NCBI GenBank assembly: GCA_002633005.1
Contig: NMRA01000042.1
Span: 1,247,019-1,311,018 of the forward strand
Direction of reading: 5' to 3'
Length of the DNA: 64,000 bases
Source of the DNA: Phoronis australis
Taxonomy: Eukaryota; Phoronida; Phoronidae
In this document: positions 1-15,000 of the stretch, piece after piece
Numbering within the stretch: position 1 is the first letter of the stretch
Layout: the number at the start of each line of letters is the position of its first letter
The notes under the pieces: model-generated
The model's input: the letters and a program-made list of their open reading frames with translations, nothing else
The model's database searches: none
What the model was told of the DNA's origin: nothing
Translations under genes and position numbers: made by a program

Positions 1-83
1 CAATAAGTCCTGTAGCTTTAAGTGAGATTTCTACAGCATTACGACCGTAAGTATCATTCAAATGCATCTACCACCCTACACAC

Positions 84-3000
84 CTCTGGTATTGCTACAC
101 AAGATGGCCGTGTTCGTCCATACAGGATGTAGTAAAGGTCAGCCAGATCACAGCGTACGCGGCAGTCATGTGACGTCTTTGTGCTGAAACAAGAACAGAA
201 AACATATTGTCACCCTGTAATTAGTGTCAGAAACATCATTCTCTACATTGAATTTATTGTTTATTATAAGTTGAACCACTGCAAGGTCATGTTTCTGAGA
301 ATGTTACAATCTCTTTATAACTGGATAACAGCAAATTTTCAAAACAAACTTTATTGAGCTAATTGGTCTCTTAAGACAAACAGATCCTGCCTGCCAGATG
401 GCACATCTAAGCAACTCACTGTTATGTGATTTAGATACAAGTTCATAGATGGTGCTGAATGCTGTGGTCTTTCGTATTATGGATAAACAAGGTGGTTCTT
501 TGAAGATTCTGGAACAATGCAGACACTTGTTTCATTACCCATCTACATAGCACTGCATATTTTCAAACACTTACTTCATTGTGGTCCACAATCTCTCTGC
601 CAGGGCCTCTGTATTCAGTATGCTCTCCTTGGCATTGGCTTTGAGAAATGGTGGGTTGCTGATGAGAGTTTTGTAGATAAAATGGCTGATGTAGGGGTCA
701 GAGTCGTCCTCCGCAAGGTCAAGCAGCCAATTAAGGTCGTCTCTCTGGCAACCGGTGTTGGCTAGCAGAATAACACAGGAATGCATATGACGCTTAATGA
801 CTACACAGTCACTCAAAGAGGAGACCTGGGTTAGTGATGCACTTAATATCATGGTGAACATGCATGTTCATCATGTTCTGCCATGTTCAGTGTTACAACA
901 TCTAGTGTCATGACTTTCAGGAAAGAAATGAACGTGAACTTTAGTCACATGTAGATGGCAAACTAATAAAATTTAGTTCAGTAACTTTCTGTGAACATTA
1001 ATCTACTATGATGGTGATGGAGACATGACAGTTTTGTTAAATAAATTCATTAACATCAGACATGGAAATTTTAAATTGATTATTAAAAAATCATGGGTGA
1101 CACTCTACTCTGACGTCTTTGACAGGTAGGCACCAACAACCTGGAAGGGTGCTTAAGGAGGTGGGACAGAATAACTGAGCGCAGTGCATAGAATGCATCC
1201 ATTTTTTATCAATGTTAAAAAAATACAAGAGGGTCCTAAACACATCCACACCACATTCACTCGAAAATGAAAATTAAATCCCAGGAGTGCAATCCTTGTA
1301 GTCTGTCAGACAACAAAGGATTCAACTTGGGCCATGTAAGTGGGAGTCCACCACTTGACAAAGGAATATGCAGAAACAAAACAAATTCACAGGTCATGTT
1401 ATAAAATCTTCATTCATGACACTATCCGACTCATTCGCTAGTGGTGTGCACATGGCTATCAACTGATTTACTAAACACTAAGATTTAACATAAACACAAT
1501 AGTCAATGTGACAGATATGCAAATTTGAATACTTGTAAATGAATAGTTAATAGAATTTCAAAGTCTTTTTATTTTTACGTTCTTAATAAAACTGCACCTT
1601 TAATCTGATCAACAAGAATTTCCAACGCTGCCTGTCGGACATCAATAAACACTCCACGCTGAGCGTAGCTCTTGAAGATGGCTGAGTCAACAGGGAGGTG
1701 TCCAAACTGCTGAAGGTTGTGAAGCGCCTTCAGACAACTGGTGAAATGAAATGAAGAAACAGAGGCAGATACAACGAGATCAACGACTGCTAAACATAAC
1801 CATGTATAAACAGAACTTGGTAAATACACTGAAAATAAACTTGCTTTTTGATTTAACAGGTAAAATACACTGAAAATAAACTTGCTTTGATTTATCAGGT
1901 AGAATACATTGAAAGTAAACTTGCTTTGGTTTAACAAGAATCTCCAGTTAGTTACTCACAGGTAGTTGGCACAGATAACTTACCTGACAGTGATCACATT
2001 TCTGTAACATGGCAACAGTTTCTCAAGGTTCAAAAAACGCGTGACTTCCTCAAGGAGTTGTTTGATGTCCGCAGAGATGGACAGAGTACTAGCAATGCTA
2101 CAACAAAGTGACAAGTGACTACCCAAGTTAGGGTCCTGTTGTTTGATAAAAACACATGGAAGCAGCATAATAAAAGGCTAACGAGAAAGGCTAACCTGTA
2201 AAATGTAAGTATAGCGCAAACATCACCAAATTGTAAAGCTCATTTTAGTGTTCTAAGTCTTACTGCCTCTCCCTTTCATTCATAGGTGCCACTCAACGAG
2301 AACGAAATCTGTCGATGATGCGTAACAAACAAGGCTACAACTATCAACGAAGTCAACTGTGTTTTCAGTAAAGTGACATCTGTTCTATTGTTCGAAACAG
2401 TCAACATTTTTTCACGTCAATAATATTCTTCAAATTCAAACTTTTAACAAGAATTTAATGTTTTCAAGTTATTTGTACACATCTCTGTCTGTCATGCCAT
2501 TGCAAGTAAATCACTTGGTGATCTGGTGCAACATCATTATCTCTCCTCACTTCATAGAAGAGCACAGTTCGGGATAAGGCTATAAGGACAATTGCCTTCC
2601 TCCAGTAAACAGCATTTTCTTTCTTCCCACGACATGAATCAGTTCCAAAGAAGACGCAGGGTAGTAAGGCAAATGAATTTCCATCAGAAGCTTAAGGAGA
2701 CACTACGCCGTCTTGTGTAGGCAACAGTAATATGCTTTAAGTACTTAGCTTGTGTGAATGGAGTCATCTGTAACCTACCAATGTCGTTAAATCTTTCCAG
2801 TTCCAACAAATATGTGGAAGGGATAACGATTTTTCGACGCTCACTTGAGACACCAACTGTAAGTTCATCATTACCAATGAACAGCAAACATAGCATACGG
2901 TAACTATGTCAGAGGTGATAATTGTCGGTGATTTTTACACTGACGCTGGACACCTAGAGACTTGCAAGTCACAACAATGAGCCTATCATAACAGACTGAA

Positions 3001-6000
3001 GAAAGATTGATTGCAACTTGTAATGACCTTACCTACACACTGTCACCATGGTTACAGCAGGTGTGATGCTGTTTGTCAGAGCATCTATCAGAGCAGCTCT
3101 GTGGTAGTTATCTGAGAACTGAAATAGTATGACAATGGATTAAGTAGGAGTTATTTTCTACTTTGGAATGCTTGCTCCAAAGGTTTTAAAATTTAAAAAT
3201 CATGCCTTGGGAAAACTTGAACGTGGAAGACAAACTTTCTGGTTAATTCCTTAACAGTGTGATTGTTTGGCCAACTTAGTTAGAAACACTACATATAGCG
3301 GTAACGTGAATAGGAAGTAGGTTGAAAATTGCCAAATGTTTTTAAGAATGAGTTTTGTGGCGAAAATGATCTGTCAGTGCTGCAAATCACTGAACTATGT
3401 CCAGTAAGTATTATGACGTAGTGCTGGAAAATAACAACGCATGATGCGAGGTATCTGAGCCCCCGAGGTACGTCATTAGTGCAAAGGTCACCTATTTGCA
3501 ATTTTTTTTGTTTTCACTTTTACAAGTTGTCCATGAATACAACTGCACTTTGTTTATCGTAGTTTATGTTAAAATAGCATGGTCGTTTAGTTCCTGTCCT
3601 ACATTAACATAGTTAGGAGCGTGTAAATACATCCTTAAATAAAGGGCACTAACTCATCCGATGACATCATTCCTGGACAACCAACTCAAGCACAGTCACA
3701 TACACTGTGAGCTTAGCAGCGTGAGAGGCACAGTTTTCTCTGAGATTGGCTGCTGGGAGATGGTGAATATGTCAACAAGACATTATTTTTGTCCAATAAT
3801 GTATTAATGTAGCAAATTTGGAGATTGGCCTATTGATGTAATTTATTTATCTAAGAATGATGTCTAAGGCACACTCTGTCCTTAGATAGATAGATCACAA
3901 TCGCAGACATGATTATACAGAGGACTAAAACTGCAACGCTGACAAACAGATGGATTTTCCTTGTCAGGGACATCACAGATAGTTCCATGCAAACATGCTT
4001 AAAACTTCCAATCTAAGCTGAAGCCATAAACGGCAAATTATCAATTTAAAATTTCCACCAATCTATACGCATTGACAAGTAATCGTGAAATCACAACTTA
4101 CATCTACTTTTAATAGCGTACTAATTTTGAGAATGTTGAACTTTGCAAGAATTCAAAAGCTTGAGGAAATACTTTATTCCATCATTATCATACTGACAAA
4201 TGAATAGTTTACACAACATGACGACTACCATCTATATGGCACACAGTGTGGGGGACAAGTGAAATTTCATTTTGGTAAAATTTGTCAACAAAACTAAAGA
4301 AATTTTCAGTCAACTACTAGCTTAATTTGCAGGTGTAGATGTGATGAAACAACAATTGTTAGTTTCCAATAATATATAAGATAATCAACCCACGAAAAAT
4401 TGAAAATGTCACAAGTTACTGGGGTCCCGGTTTTTGAAAACCAGTTTGATGCCTTTTATTCAGAGGAAGAAACTGGTTTTTCAAAAGCCAGGAACGTCAA
4501 AAGCAGTTATTACTAACAAGAAAATGACGTAAGAGAGAATATTTTTTGTGCAAAATAAGCAAAAGATTGTCATACCTTGTTTTTTGAGTTGTCATTGTAC
4601 TTAATGAGGTCAATGATGAAAGTGAAGACCTCCTGAGGACATATCCCGTGAAGGTTACGAAGTGACGCCATTGCACATGGAATGGCCTGAAAGCAGGCAT
4701 TACATTATGTAGGAATCAAATGAATTATCCACAAAACAGGAATAATGAACTTGGTTACAAAGTGGATTGATAAAGCAAATAGGAATTTCTGACAATTTAC
4801 CGATTTCATTAGAGTTTTAGAAATCTGGCAACAAAAGATGACTCAATGTTGTTGTGGCACAGTCAGTGAGCCACTTTGATTGATCAAAAACACTTAGTCT
4901 ATAATTTAGTAATTCTTTAAAAAATGAAACAAACTTTCATTCAATAATTTTATTCCATATCACACTACCAAAACAATATTTATAGACTCCAGCAATTTTA
5001 TCTTGAAAAATCTAAAGATGCCAGGGTTAGAGCTTAAAGTTTATTCTCACAAGGATATTTGAACGAAGATGAAATTTTTCACAGGTTTAAAACAAACTTT
5101 AAACAATAAGTACAAGTATTGTGCTTCTTGTTTCAAAGGCAAGACAAAGTTTTAATGAGTGACCAATTTCTCGTGTTAGTGCTAGTGTACAGGTAGGTGC
5201 CTAAAGCTTCATCAGAAAGTATGGCTAATCAATGCTTAATTCTAACAAGTTGAACGTAAATATAATCAACTATTGTCAAATGAAAGGGTATGTTTGTAAA
5301 ATGCACTTTTCCATGCTCAAAAGCAGCAACCTGAAAGTGTTTAAAACAAAGATGACACTTTCATCATTATATAATTACCTTTTGTAAGAAATAGTGTTGG
5401 AAGTTTGTGAAGTTATTCTGTCTAACAATAGTCGGACATGAATGAGAGGAGAAGATCTTTTTGAAGATGGTCATCATAGCAGGGGGTCCTGTCCAGCCAC
5501 TAACCATAGCATTGGCTACCTGGGGAAGGGAAACAAAACATGTAACTATAGTACAAAGTTGATGTTGTCAAACATCAATACTAATTTGAATGACTAAGAT
5601 TACAAACTTAAAGAGAACTGATTAGTTAAAGTTGACATTTTAGTCAAAATGCCAATCAACAAAGACGATATTTTACTAAGTCTAAACTGAAGCAATGTGA
5701 TCAGTTTCTCATGGCATCCCGTGACCTACTCTAAATTTTGGTGCACAGGAAGGCACATTCAAGACATTAACCAGTTTTTGGAGGCAATATGAACACATTG
5801 GTCAGAGTTTAAGCAAAACAGTTAAGTTTCATGAATGTGAAAATATCAATGAATGTTACTGTCAGTAGCGATCTTTGTCAAAGGATCTGAATGTGAAAAG
5901 ACTGTATGTTAGTCCCACGAAAACTGTGCATTTTTTTATTCCGTTATCTCGCTTAAAAGGAAATTCTGATATAACTTCACATCACAAATATTAACGCACT

Positions 6001-9000
6001 AATTTAGTGAGTCAGGGTAAACATTCAGCCCTTGATGGCAAGCAATGCAGTAAAAAGATAAAGATTGTTGACTCAGCACTGCACATTAGAAATTATGAGG
6101 TCAAATGGTTTTAAAATATATAATTGATGAGCAAAGATCACATGGGGTATTAAAAACAGGATGTTGTTGTATCTCAGTGACCTCTATGGGTCAGTGGAGA
6201 AATGGTTCATCCTGGGAGGCACACGTGAAGACATGTACTTTTTATTATTTATTGATTCAGGGCAACACATGATACCCAACAGCTAAAAGGTCTTTAAATT
6301 ATTTTAAAACTAAACCAAAAATACTATATAAGTTTTCAAAAATTATTTCATCAAATTAGCTCTACACCATTTGCAGTTTTTGTTTTTTGAAAAGTTCAGT
6401 GACACATTATAAAGTAGTTAGGTTCTGTCCACAATTTAACAAAACATCTGCCAATATCTCAGGGATAAATGAACAAATCAATGTGCAAAGTCTTAAAGAA
6501 ATTTAAATCTCAAAATTAAAAGGAGCAAAAAAAGAAATAACCAGTCTATCTCTTAACTATTAATACTTTACTGAAAAAAACAGCAAACAGAAACCAGGCG
6601 ATACTAACATGCGCACACCCAGCAGGGGCTCAGTGGGCTCTCATTTGGCAAAGTGGACAAAAAGGTCCGCCTCAGAGAAACAAAAACTCTGAAAGAAAAG
6701 TTACAATAGAAAACGAGACAAAAGTCCATTAAAACGACAGAAACTACCAAAATTCGATGAATGCACAATTCATAGCTCTGAACGTACCCCACATTCTCAA
6801 AAATTCGAGCCCCCTATTTTTTTAGGCTGGGTGCGCGCAAGTACTGACAAACACCGTTTCACACGGACCGAGACGTACCTTGGCCAGACAGTTGCAGGCG
6901 TTCACACGCACTTTGTAGAAGCACTCATCATTCTCTATGGTAGAGGTGAGAGCTTGTCTTGAGGCAGGAGTGGTGAACTCATGTAGTGCCTCAATGGCCT
7001 GTGAAGGGACAAGAACAGAATCGTGGAAAATACAGCTAAAACGTTATGCATATATGATTTGTGAAAGCATAAAAGAGTATAGTCATAAACAGCAGTGCAG
7101 TAAACAAATATCACAAAAATTCTCCTCTAAGTAAAAACAACGCAAAAATTCCCGTTAGTAAAGAACGCCATAATTACCCTTTTAGACAAGGTACCAACAG
7201 GGCGAGTAAGGGCCCTGCATTAGTGCAACTTTGCTAGGCAACGACAACAGAGATGACAGCCATAATTCAACAAATGAACATTACTGTCAGGGGCAACACA
7301 TGTACAAGAAATCATCTCGTCCAGGTTCTGAGCACCATGCTAATCTGATTCCTTCAACAGTTCACACAATTAAGTTATGTTGCAGCTTTGTAAAGACTGT
7401 TATCCCACAAGCATGAATTCACAACAAAGGTGCAGTTGACAAGGTTGGAATGCTGATTGGGATAACAATACTTCAATTTGTTGCTTTTAATAAAAGAAGA
7501 AACTGCATTTCAGTATAGCTAACTTAATTTCAATACCGACTTAGATTGTACCAAACTTTGTTTGTGCTAACCACCGAGTTTGGCTTCACGCCAAACACTA
7601 AAATTTTCAAATAATCACTAAAGTATTTAAACACCAGCACCTTGACTTGTCGTATACACAAAATTTAAATAATTGAAATACTCAGCAGTGCATTCTATAA
7701 CCATCATACCCGACGTGTGTGCAAAAATGGTGAAGGCAGATTTTGCAAGAGCAAACTGACGCTGATCCACAACTTCTCAAAAACTTTGTTTTTAAGTACA
7801 CAGTTTCGGCTTAATGTCCAACTTCTGATTTTTAAATTTCCCAACTTAGGGGCTCCGGGCAGTAACCTATACCAATACAGTAATATGAATTTAAACACTT
7901 TTCTGTTTAACATACAATATGCTAAACAAGTGAAATAATAATTTGACAAATTTAAAAACAAAAATACCAAAATATGAAATTTTACTTCATTCGATAGCAT
8001 GATTTGTACCGTACACGACTAAAATGTCAACTATCATAAAACAAAACTTAGGCGAAGGCTCAACAATTTGTTATGTGCAATATTGAGGTCACCAGCATTA
8101 TATTCATTTATTGAATACAAATAATAGATTAATATAAAATCAGATATCAAACACACACACTTAATAGAAGTAACTATTCAACAATATGTAACATACTGGC
8201 TTACTGGAAAAAGAACAAGTGAATAATCATCCACTAATTTCTATTATCCACTTGGGCCAAAAGGAGTCGCGTTGTATGTAATATATCCATCCAGAAATAA
8301 TTGCTCTAATCTTGCACATTCAGTGGTTCACTTAAAATGGAGCTCAATCAAATGCATCTTAACAACAAATTCAGAAAACCTGCCGAGCCAAGTTTTCCTG
8401 ACAACCATGTTTACCAGGAAAAACAATTTTTATCAAAACCAATCACGAATAACCTAAAAATGAGTTCAAAATCATGACATCTCAATCCCACGTCGCAAAA
8501 AAAACTATTCCTGGCACCAAGTTGTATTTTAAGTTTCCACCAAGGTTGTTAATAAATACTCAGGCTAGGCATCCAATAAGATTACTGGAAACCTTTACTG
8601 CCCTGCTCCATGTTGATAGTTCAAATGTTACAGGAAAAGTCACAGAGGGCGGTGCTTGGTGACAACTATGCCAAGTATAAAAACAAAACTCTAAAATGGC
8701 ACAACATAATTTTACCCAGTTGCAAGATGGTTTCAGTCAAGCTACAGTTACGGAACATGTTTTTCCTGCTGACCACTTTAATTCTACTGTTGCTCGTGGA
8801 GTCAGGTATGATTTTATCTTTTCAATAACATTAATTCGTTCGTTTGCACTTGATGACCTAAGCATTAAATCTATGCTTTCAGTTAAGTGAACATTTACGA
8901 AATTCTGAGCTGTAACAAGTTCGTACCCCAAATCTAGGGGTCATCAAGAGCGAAATCTGCCTGTAACGTACTTGACCAAAGAATAACATGAAATTACACT

Positions 9001-12000
9001 TATCTTGAGTTCGTACAAAAATAAACATGAAAATATGAAAAACAATTCTGAGTTCAACTTCGAGTTCGAAGATTAGACGCTAGGCCCAGATATAATTTAA
9101 AGCCCCTCTTGACAAAGTCAGAAATGAAAACAAACATACAGTAGAATCTTCACCAGTGTTCTTATGGACAGGGGATGGATTGATGCTCAAAATGGCACCA
9201 TCTAACAACACTAATTCTACGTTATATCACAGCCTTAAACACCATTTTGGCACAGCAAGGGGTTAAATATTCTGTAATTTATAAGTTTTAACAACAAACT
9301 GAGGTAAATTATTAGTAATTGAGTTGACATGTCTACAGGATGTTCCTTGACGTTCAATTTGACCAAGCACAGAAGTGCCTCCTATGAGACATTTTCATTA
9401 CACTGCACCATTCAAGTGGATCCAGGAGAAAAAATTGAGCATAGTGAACTGATCTACAATGGGAAAAAGATCATGTGTAGCAGACATCACTTAAACAATA
9501 AAGATGGAGCTACTTTTGACATAACTACAACAAATGAAGGACAGGAGATTATAACAAGTGTTCCTCGATTCGTGCACCAAAATGTAGGAGACCAGTCATC
9601 ACATGTTAAACTAGTAGAGGCAGTGTCAGGCAGACAAGCAGGTCAGTAAAAATGTTTCTTTTAACTACTCATGATACAAAACCAACTTTCGCGGTATTCA
9701 GTTTAACAAACACTCTTTTCTTTAAAATTGATCTCATCAACAATCTAATTTTTAGCATTAATCTTTAGAAATTCAGAAGGTCATGCAACACCTTGCAAAT
9801 TTACACTGAGCTCGGTGACAACATTCACATGCCAAAACCAATATGGCTGCACTCAGGTGGAGTCACCATCTTGGGGCTTCATGTCAAAATCTGTTCACAA
9901 TCACAGCTGGATAAGAGATTAAAGTCGAATAAAGCTTTTTACTTTTATTCGGTCTAATAATAACCATTACTTTGATAGAATTCTATTTCCATTTACCAAC
10001 AAGAACATTGAAGCCATCAAGGAGTCAAGATAACACTTCCCTTTTTATTGGACAATGGCTGATGAGGCTAACAATAAAATCACGAAATAAAAAATAGCGA
10101 TAATATTCACCAACAGGGGTCTCGCACTTTTAGAACCATTTTTTCCACTGAATAATGTGTCTGAAACTGGTTCTCAAAATCCAGGACTCGTGACTATTGC
10201 CCATGTAGGCATTGCCTGTAACTTTTAGTTGCCGGTGTCAATTACAAGATCAGATGAGCGCGACACAGTTTTAGTTACCATAAAGCGATGTGGTTAAGAA
10301 TTTAACATTGCCAGCCAGACTAAATGCCCTAAAACATGCAGTTCATATTGAGGTTGAGATCTGCTGCTTGGGTGGTTTAGCGGCATAGTGCCGATGTGCT
10401 TAATTGAGTGAAGAACTATGCTAGAGAGAAGATACAACAAGCCTTACTTTAGGTTGGTTTATATAAAACATGGCCCATTAAACAGTGACCATACAACAGA
10501 ACTATGCTGCAGGTTTTACCACAAAACTCTAAAACAAGGTAAATTTAAGCCCAATATTTCACTCCACTACCCCACGCCCATAAAATGTACACTTCACAAC
10601 TTTGACATGGTATAAAACTGACATGACAATACACAGGCATTGTATCCAGGGGAAATGAAAATATAAGAGCAACTTCCACACTTAACTTACCAAAATCCTT
10701 CACAATACCAGGCATGGGGAAAGCGGCATTTGAAGAAAATACATCTCACTATTTTTGAAAAAGTCTTCTTAGTAGGTGCTGACAAAAGTTACTTCATCAC
10801 GATGTCAAATGGCACCATGTCAAGGTTGCTGCTTTATGAATAATATTAATAATTAAAGAGGATACACTTTGGCTCAGTGATTAGAAGTCTGTACTTTCGT
10901 TTCGGAGACCCAAGTTCAAATCCTGGCTAACTGGTTGACAATCGATCAGTGCACAAAGATGCCTCCTACTCCTCTGAGCTCGATTTTACTAGTGAAAGCA
11001 TGCAAGGGAGTGAATGAGAACCTGGATGTGAAAGTGATTTCAGGGACGACTGTGGAAATATGTAAAAAACAACATAATTTCTGACTGCCAGCTTTGTTTT
11101 TTTATTAGCCAATAACAGAGACACAGTGCGCTATGACACATGTACAAGTGGCCAGTTGGCTGGAGCTGTCCTTGGCACCATGTTGGTCACCCTACTGGTG
11201 GTAGCTGGAGGACTCTGGCTGATTTATAGGTAAGACTCAAGTCCTGAACTCATACAGTTGATTTGATAACGGCATGTCCTGGGACTGCAACAAACTCAGT
11301 TCAATTTCAAGTTTTCAACCCTATGACTGTTTTCAATCTCTCATAAGAAAATATAGACATGTTAAGAATAGCTGAAATTTCAATGGCAATAACTTTTGTT
11401 TTTGTGACATTTCTTAACCCATTTCAATTTGACTTTTGAAATTTTCAACCTCTGACATTTTTATCACTAACCTCCAATTTGAAATAATGTACAGTACATT
11501 GTTGTTTTTTTCATAAAACATCAAGTGAACACTCCCATGCAATTTGAAATTTGAAAATTAAGAGGATTTTAAAAGATATCAGTTAAAACATTTTTGCAAT
11601 GCAGAATTTCATGGGAGTGGGTAGGTTCCTAGTAAATCCAAGAACACAAACGAAGCATATTAAGAAAAGAAGCATTATCTTTGCTTTCTCACATTTCAAT
11701 CAATCCAATACATGTCTTACAGGTACTTTAATGAAAGAATAGCACCTTACTTCATCCAGTCAATAGAAACCAAGCCCAACAGATGCCAAGACAACTTGTA
11801 CGCCCCTAGCAACTATCTTCAAATGGACCCACCCAAAGTGTCACCAACACGCGTGACTGTCAAAGAGCAGTCCAAGTCAGCAAGAGGGGTACCAGACACA
11901 CTGGGAAACTATGACACCCTACCACCACCAAAGCCCTGCCATAACTCCCACGATGCAGCGAAGCAGGAGCCAGGTGAAGACTATGACTATATACCGCTCA

Positions 12001-15000
12001 ACTCCCCAACGACAAATGCATTACAGTACGAGAATGTAACATTAACACGAGGTCAACCGAGTATGGAAAGTGCTAAAGATTCATACACTACAACCAAAGT
12101 ATGAGACTAGTGCGATAGTGGAAACAGAGGTGTATGCAGAACAATTCTTACATGTGCCTTGTGAGTAGGGCAAGATCCTGCAGCCCTGGGGGGACCTGAA
12201 TAGATTTTTGACTGGAGATGGAACAGGAAACAGCAAGAAAATCAGGATACTCGACTCATTTAGAGAATAATTCAAAAAGGGATCGACTTGTACGGAACTT
12301 CCATGTAAAGTCACCCTTCTGTAGAGCTGTGCTCCAAAAACGCCATCCTTTAGTTGGTGTTAAAACCCATAAGCCAAACCCTTTTGTAAGGATTTCCGAA
12401 TGGCTGCCTTTTTACCTATTAAGCCTGAAACAGCACAAGAGGGGATGCCATGTTGCATGCTGTCAAAAATAGCTGTAACTAAGATATTATAAAGTACGTG
12501 TTGAATAAACAGTTGACATTGGCAGCTGCTTTGTCAGAGTAGTCCATGTGGATCTCGTTTACTGTATGTACAACCAGACTGTATGCTGATTGTTCTACAA
12601 ACCAGTACGACTAGTGTAATTCTCAAGTTGTTTTTTCAAATAAAATTACAGAGGCTGACAAAAACACCATAACAGACAATACATGGTGCTTTGTGATTTG
12701 CCATGTATTCCAAAATCTTAAGACAGATAGTGTGAGCATGATTGTCACTAACATATTGTTGTCAAAGCAACGGGTACACTGCATTGAATTAGCATTGTTA
12801 AGTCAGTTGGTAATTTTAGAGATCAAAAACCTATAGTAACTTACACAAGTGCCCAACCCCATAAATGTTGGCACATTAATCTGAGCCCTGGCAGTTGATC
12901 TGACCTACGTGTTGGCACGTGTGAATTATTCACTATCATGTCTACATTTAATAATAAGACTATACCAAACCTGATTAAAAAGCAGGGTGCATGTTTACAA
13001 CAACTTCATATGGCTATCATGAAAGTTTTATGGCACATTTGCAGTGAAAGACTGTAAGTCAACTAATCAAAACAAATTATCATGATCTGCTGAGCTGACA
13101 CAAATGTGAATAATTTTACCCTCCCTTATTGAAAAACATGGCTGTCACACGTTTAGTCATTACTTTTATGTACATATGTTAAAAAGCAGGATAGATAGTA
13201 AGGTTCATTTTACATGTATGGTAGTTCTAATGAGAAACGATCTGAACAAATGTTTATTATAATCATACATACAAGTGCAATATAATGATTGAGCAAGATG
13301 ACCTGATTTCATCAAACATTTCTACAAAGCGCAGACAGTTGACTAACACCTGCTGCATGACGTGACATCAATTATCACGGCGGCAATTTGTACTCACACC
13401 TCTTGAACTCAGTTGGAAATTGATGAAACTAAGTCAGGGTTAATGACCACCCCAGAACAAAACAGCCCAAAAGGAAAACGGAAATCAGTAGAAAATACAA
13501 CAAAATTGTCTGTAAATCAGAAGTTAAACAGCTGAAATATTTTGCTCTAATAATTCGCTGATTTTTGATGAGATGAGATTTTGACAATTTTTTTGAAAAC
13601 CACCAAATTAAGAAATTCACACACAAAAACACAAATTTAATGTATGCATCTATAGGATGGACGTATAAGTGAATCTTAGGGGCATAAGCCTTAAGTGAAA
13701 CAGGAAAACAAATTATTGCAAAAATGTTCCTGACTCAATTCGACTAAGTAAACATACAGTTGATCTTTGTGTTGACAAATTTCATATGGAAGAGACAATA
13801 CTATATGTAAAAACTTTCAATCATGTAACGGATTTATGGTTATCCAGGAATTATGACTCGTGCGTATTATGATTTGAATCCATAGAAAAAGTTTCTCTGT
13901 TTTGTACAATCCAGCACTGAAAGACAAAACTGTGAACAAGACTCACCAAATTTTGTGCGACGACATCTCGCTCATACCTCAGCTGGTACTGCCACATGTA
14001 GTCTGGTTGTTGCCAGGCAACATGCCGTAACACTTTCATATCTGGGTCAAGGCACAGCCACAGTACAGGAGAATCAGCACTGTAACAGCAGAGAAGCCAC
14101 AGGTCAAAGGTCACATAATCATAATGCCAGCTTTATGTAAAACACTTGGAATGTTAACTATTAGGATGGCACAAATAAAACCTTTAACTTACAAAATTAT
14201 TGAAAGTATCTTTTTTGGTCTAGAGGACAGTCATATGTTAGTCGTTTTTCCCAAACGTGAAGTTTAGGTTTTAAGAACCAGTTCCTCAAGCGACCAATAG
14301 AACATCGCAAAAGTTTCCCAGATTCAAAAAATATTTTACACTCGCACAAATTGACAAATCAAAATGATTAATGTCAGCGACCATTTGCATTTTCACAAAT
14401 GGCAGTGATGCAAACAATGTTCGATAGATACTATTGTGTGCGACGCATACAACCACAAAGAAATGTCCAAATCCCACAAACACAACTGTGACGATTCCTT
14501 CTGCCATGAAAATGCTTTACATTTAAATTGAGCACAAACAAAGAACAAGATGACACTGGTGTTGTCAATAAATGTCATATGCAGTTCCATTTATAAGTGT
14601 GAGTTCACCGTGTCAGTTTTCACCATGACAGTTTGGACTGTGACAAAAGTGTCAAATAAACGGCACAGTACACAGAGGAGGCAGTGTGGCCCAGTGGGAT
14701 AGGTTTCTGTTTCCTTTACTCAAGGTCGTGGGTATGGGTCCCACTAGTGGGCCACACCGCTAGAGCCTTGAGCCAGGTCTCTAGCTCCTCAGCTTGGTTT
14801 TATCTATGAATACAGCACAAAAATGGTTCCAGGTGATCAGTGCAACAGGCCTATCCAAGCACCCTGTTCACATCTGGTACGTGTACCAGACCCCCTACAA
14901 CTATTATTTTTTACAGTACACTCACTCCATGGCAGTGAGGTCCATGTCCACCTCCTCGCCAGTCATCAGAGGGATCTTCTTCTTCTTGTTCCTGTGAGTA

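Noticed and set aside
8737-8931. Minus-strand and alternate-frame ORFs over the nested gene first exon.
   Set aside because: Shadows of the signal-peptide exon, which has the better start, TATA spacing and splice donor.
9339-9641. Classical Ig V or C2 domain in the nested membrane protein.
   Set aside because: One Cys-containing B-strand-like segment and symmetric phase-1 exon are suggestive, but there is no core Trp and no DxGxYxC motif; left as an unknown ectodomain.
12218-12472. 84-codon frame after the nested gene stop codon.
   Set aside because: Lies in the likely 3' UTR, different frame, no domain.
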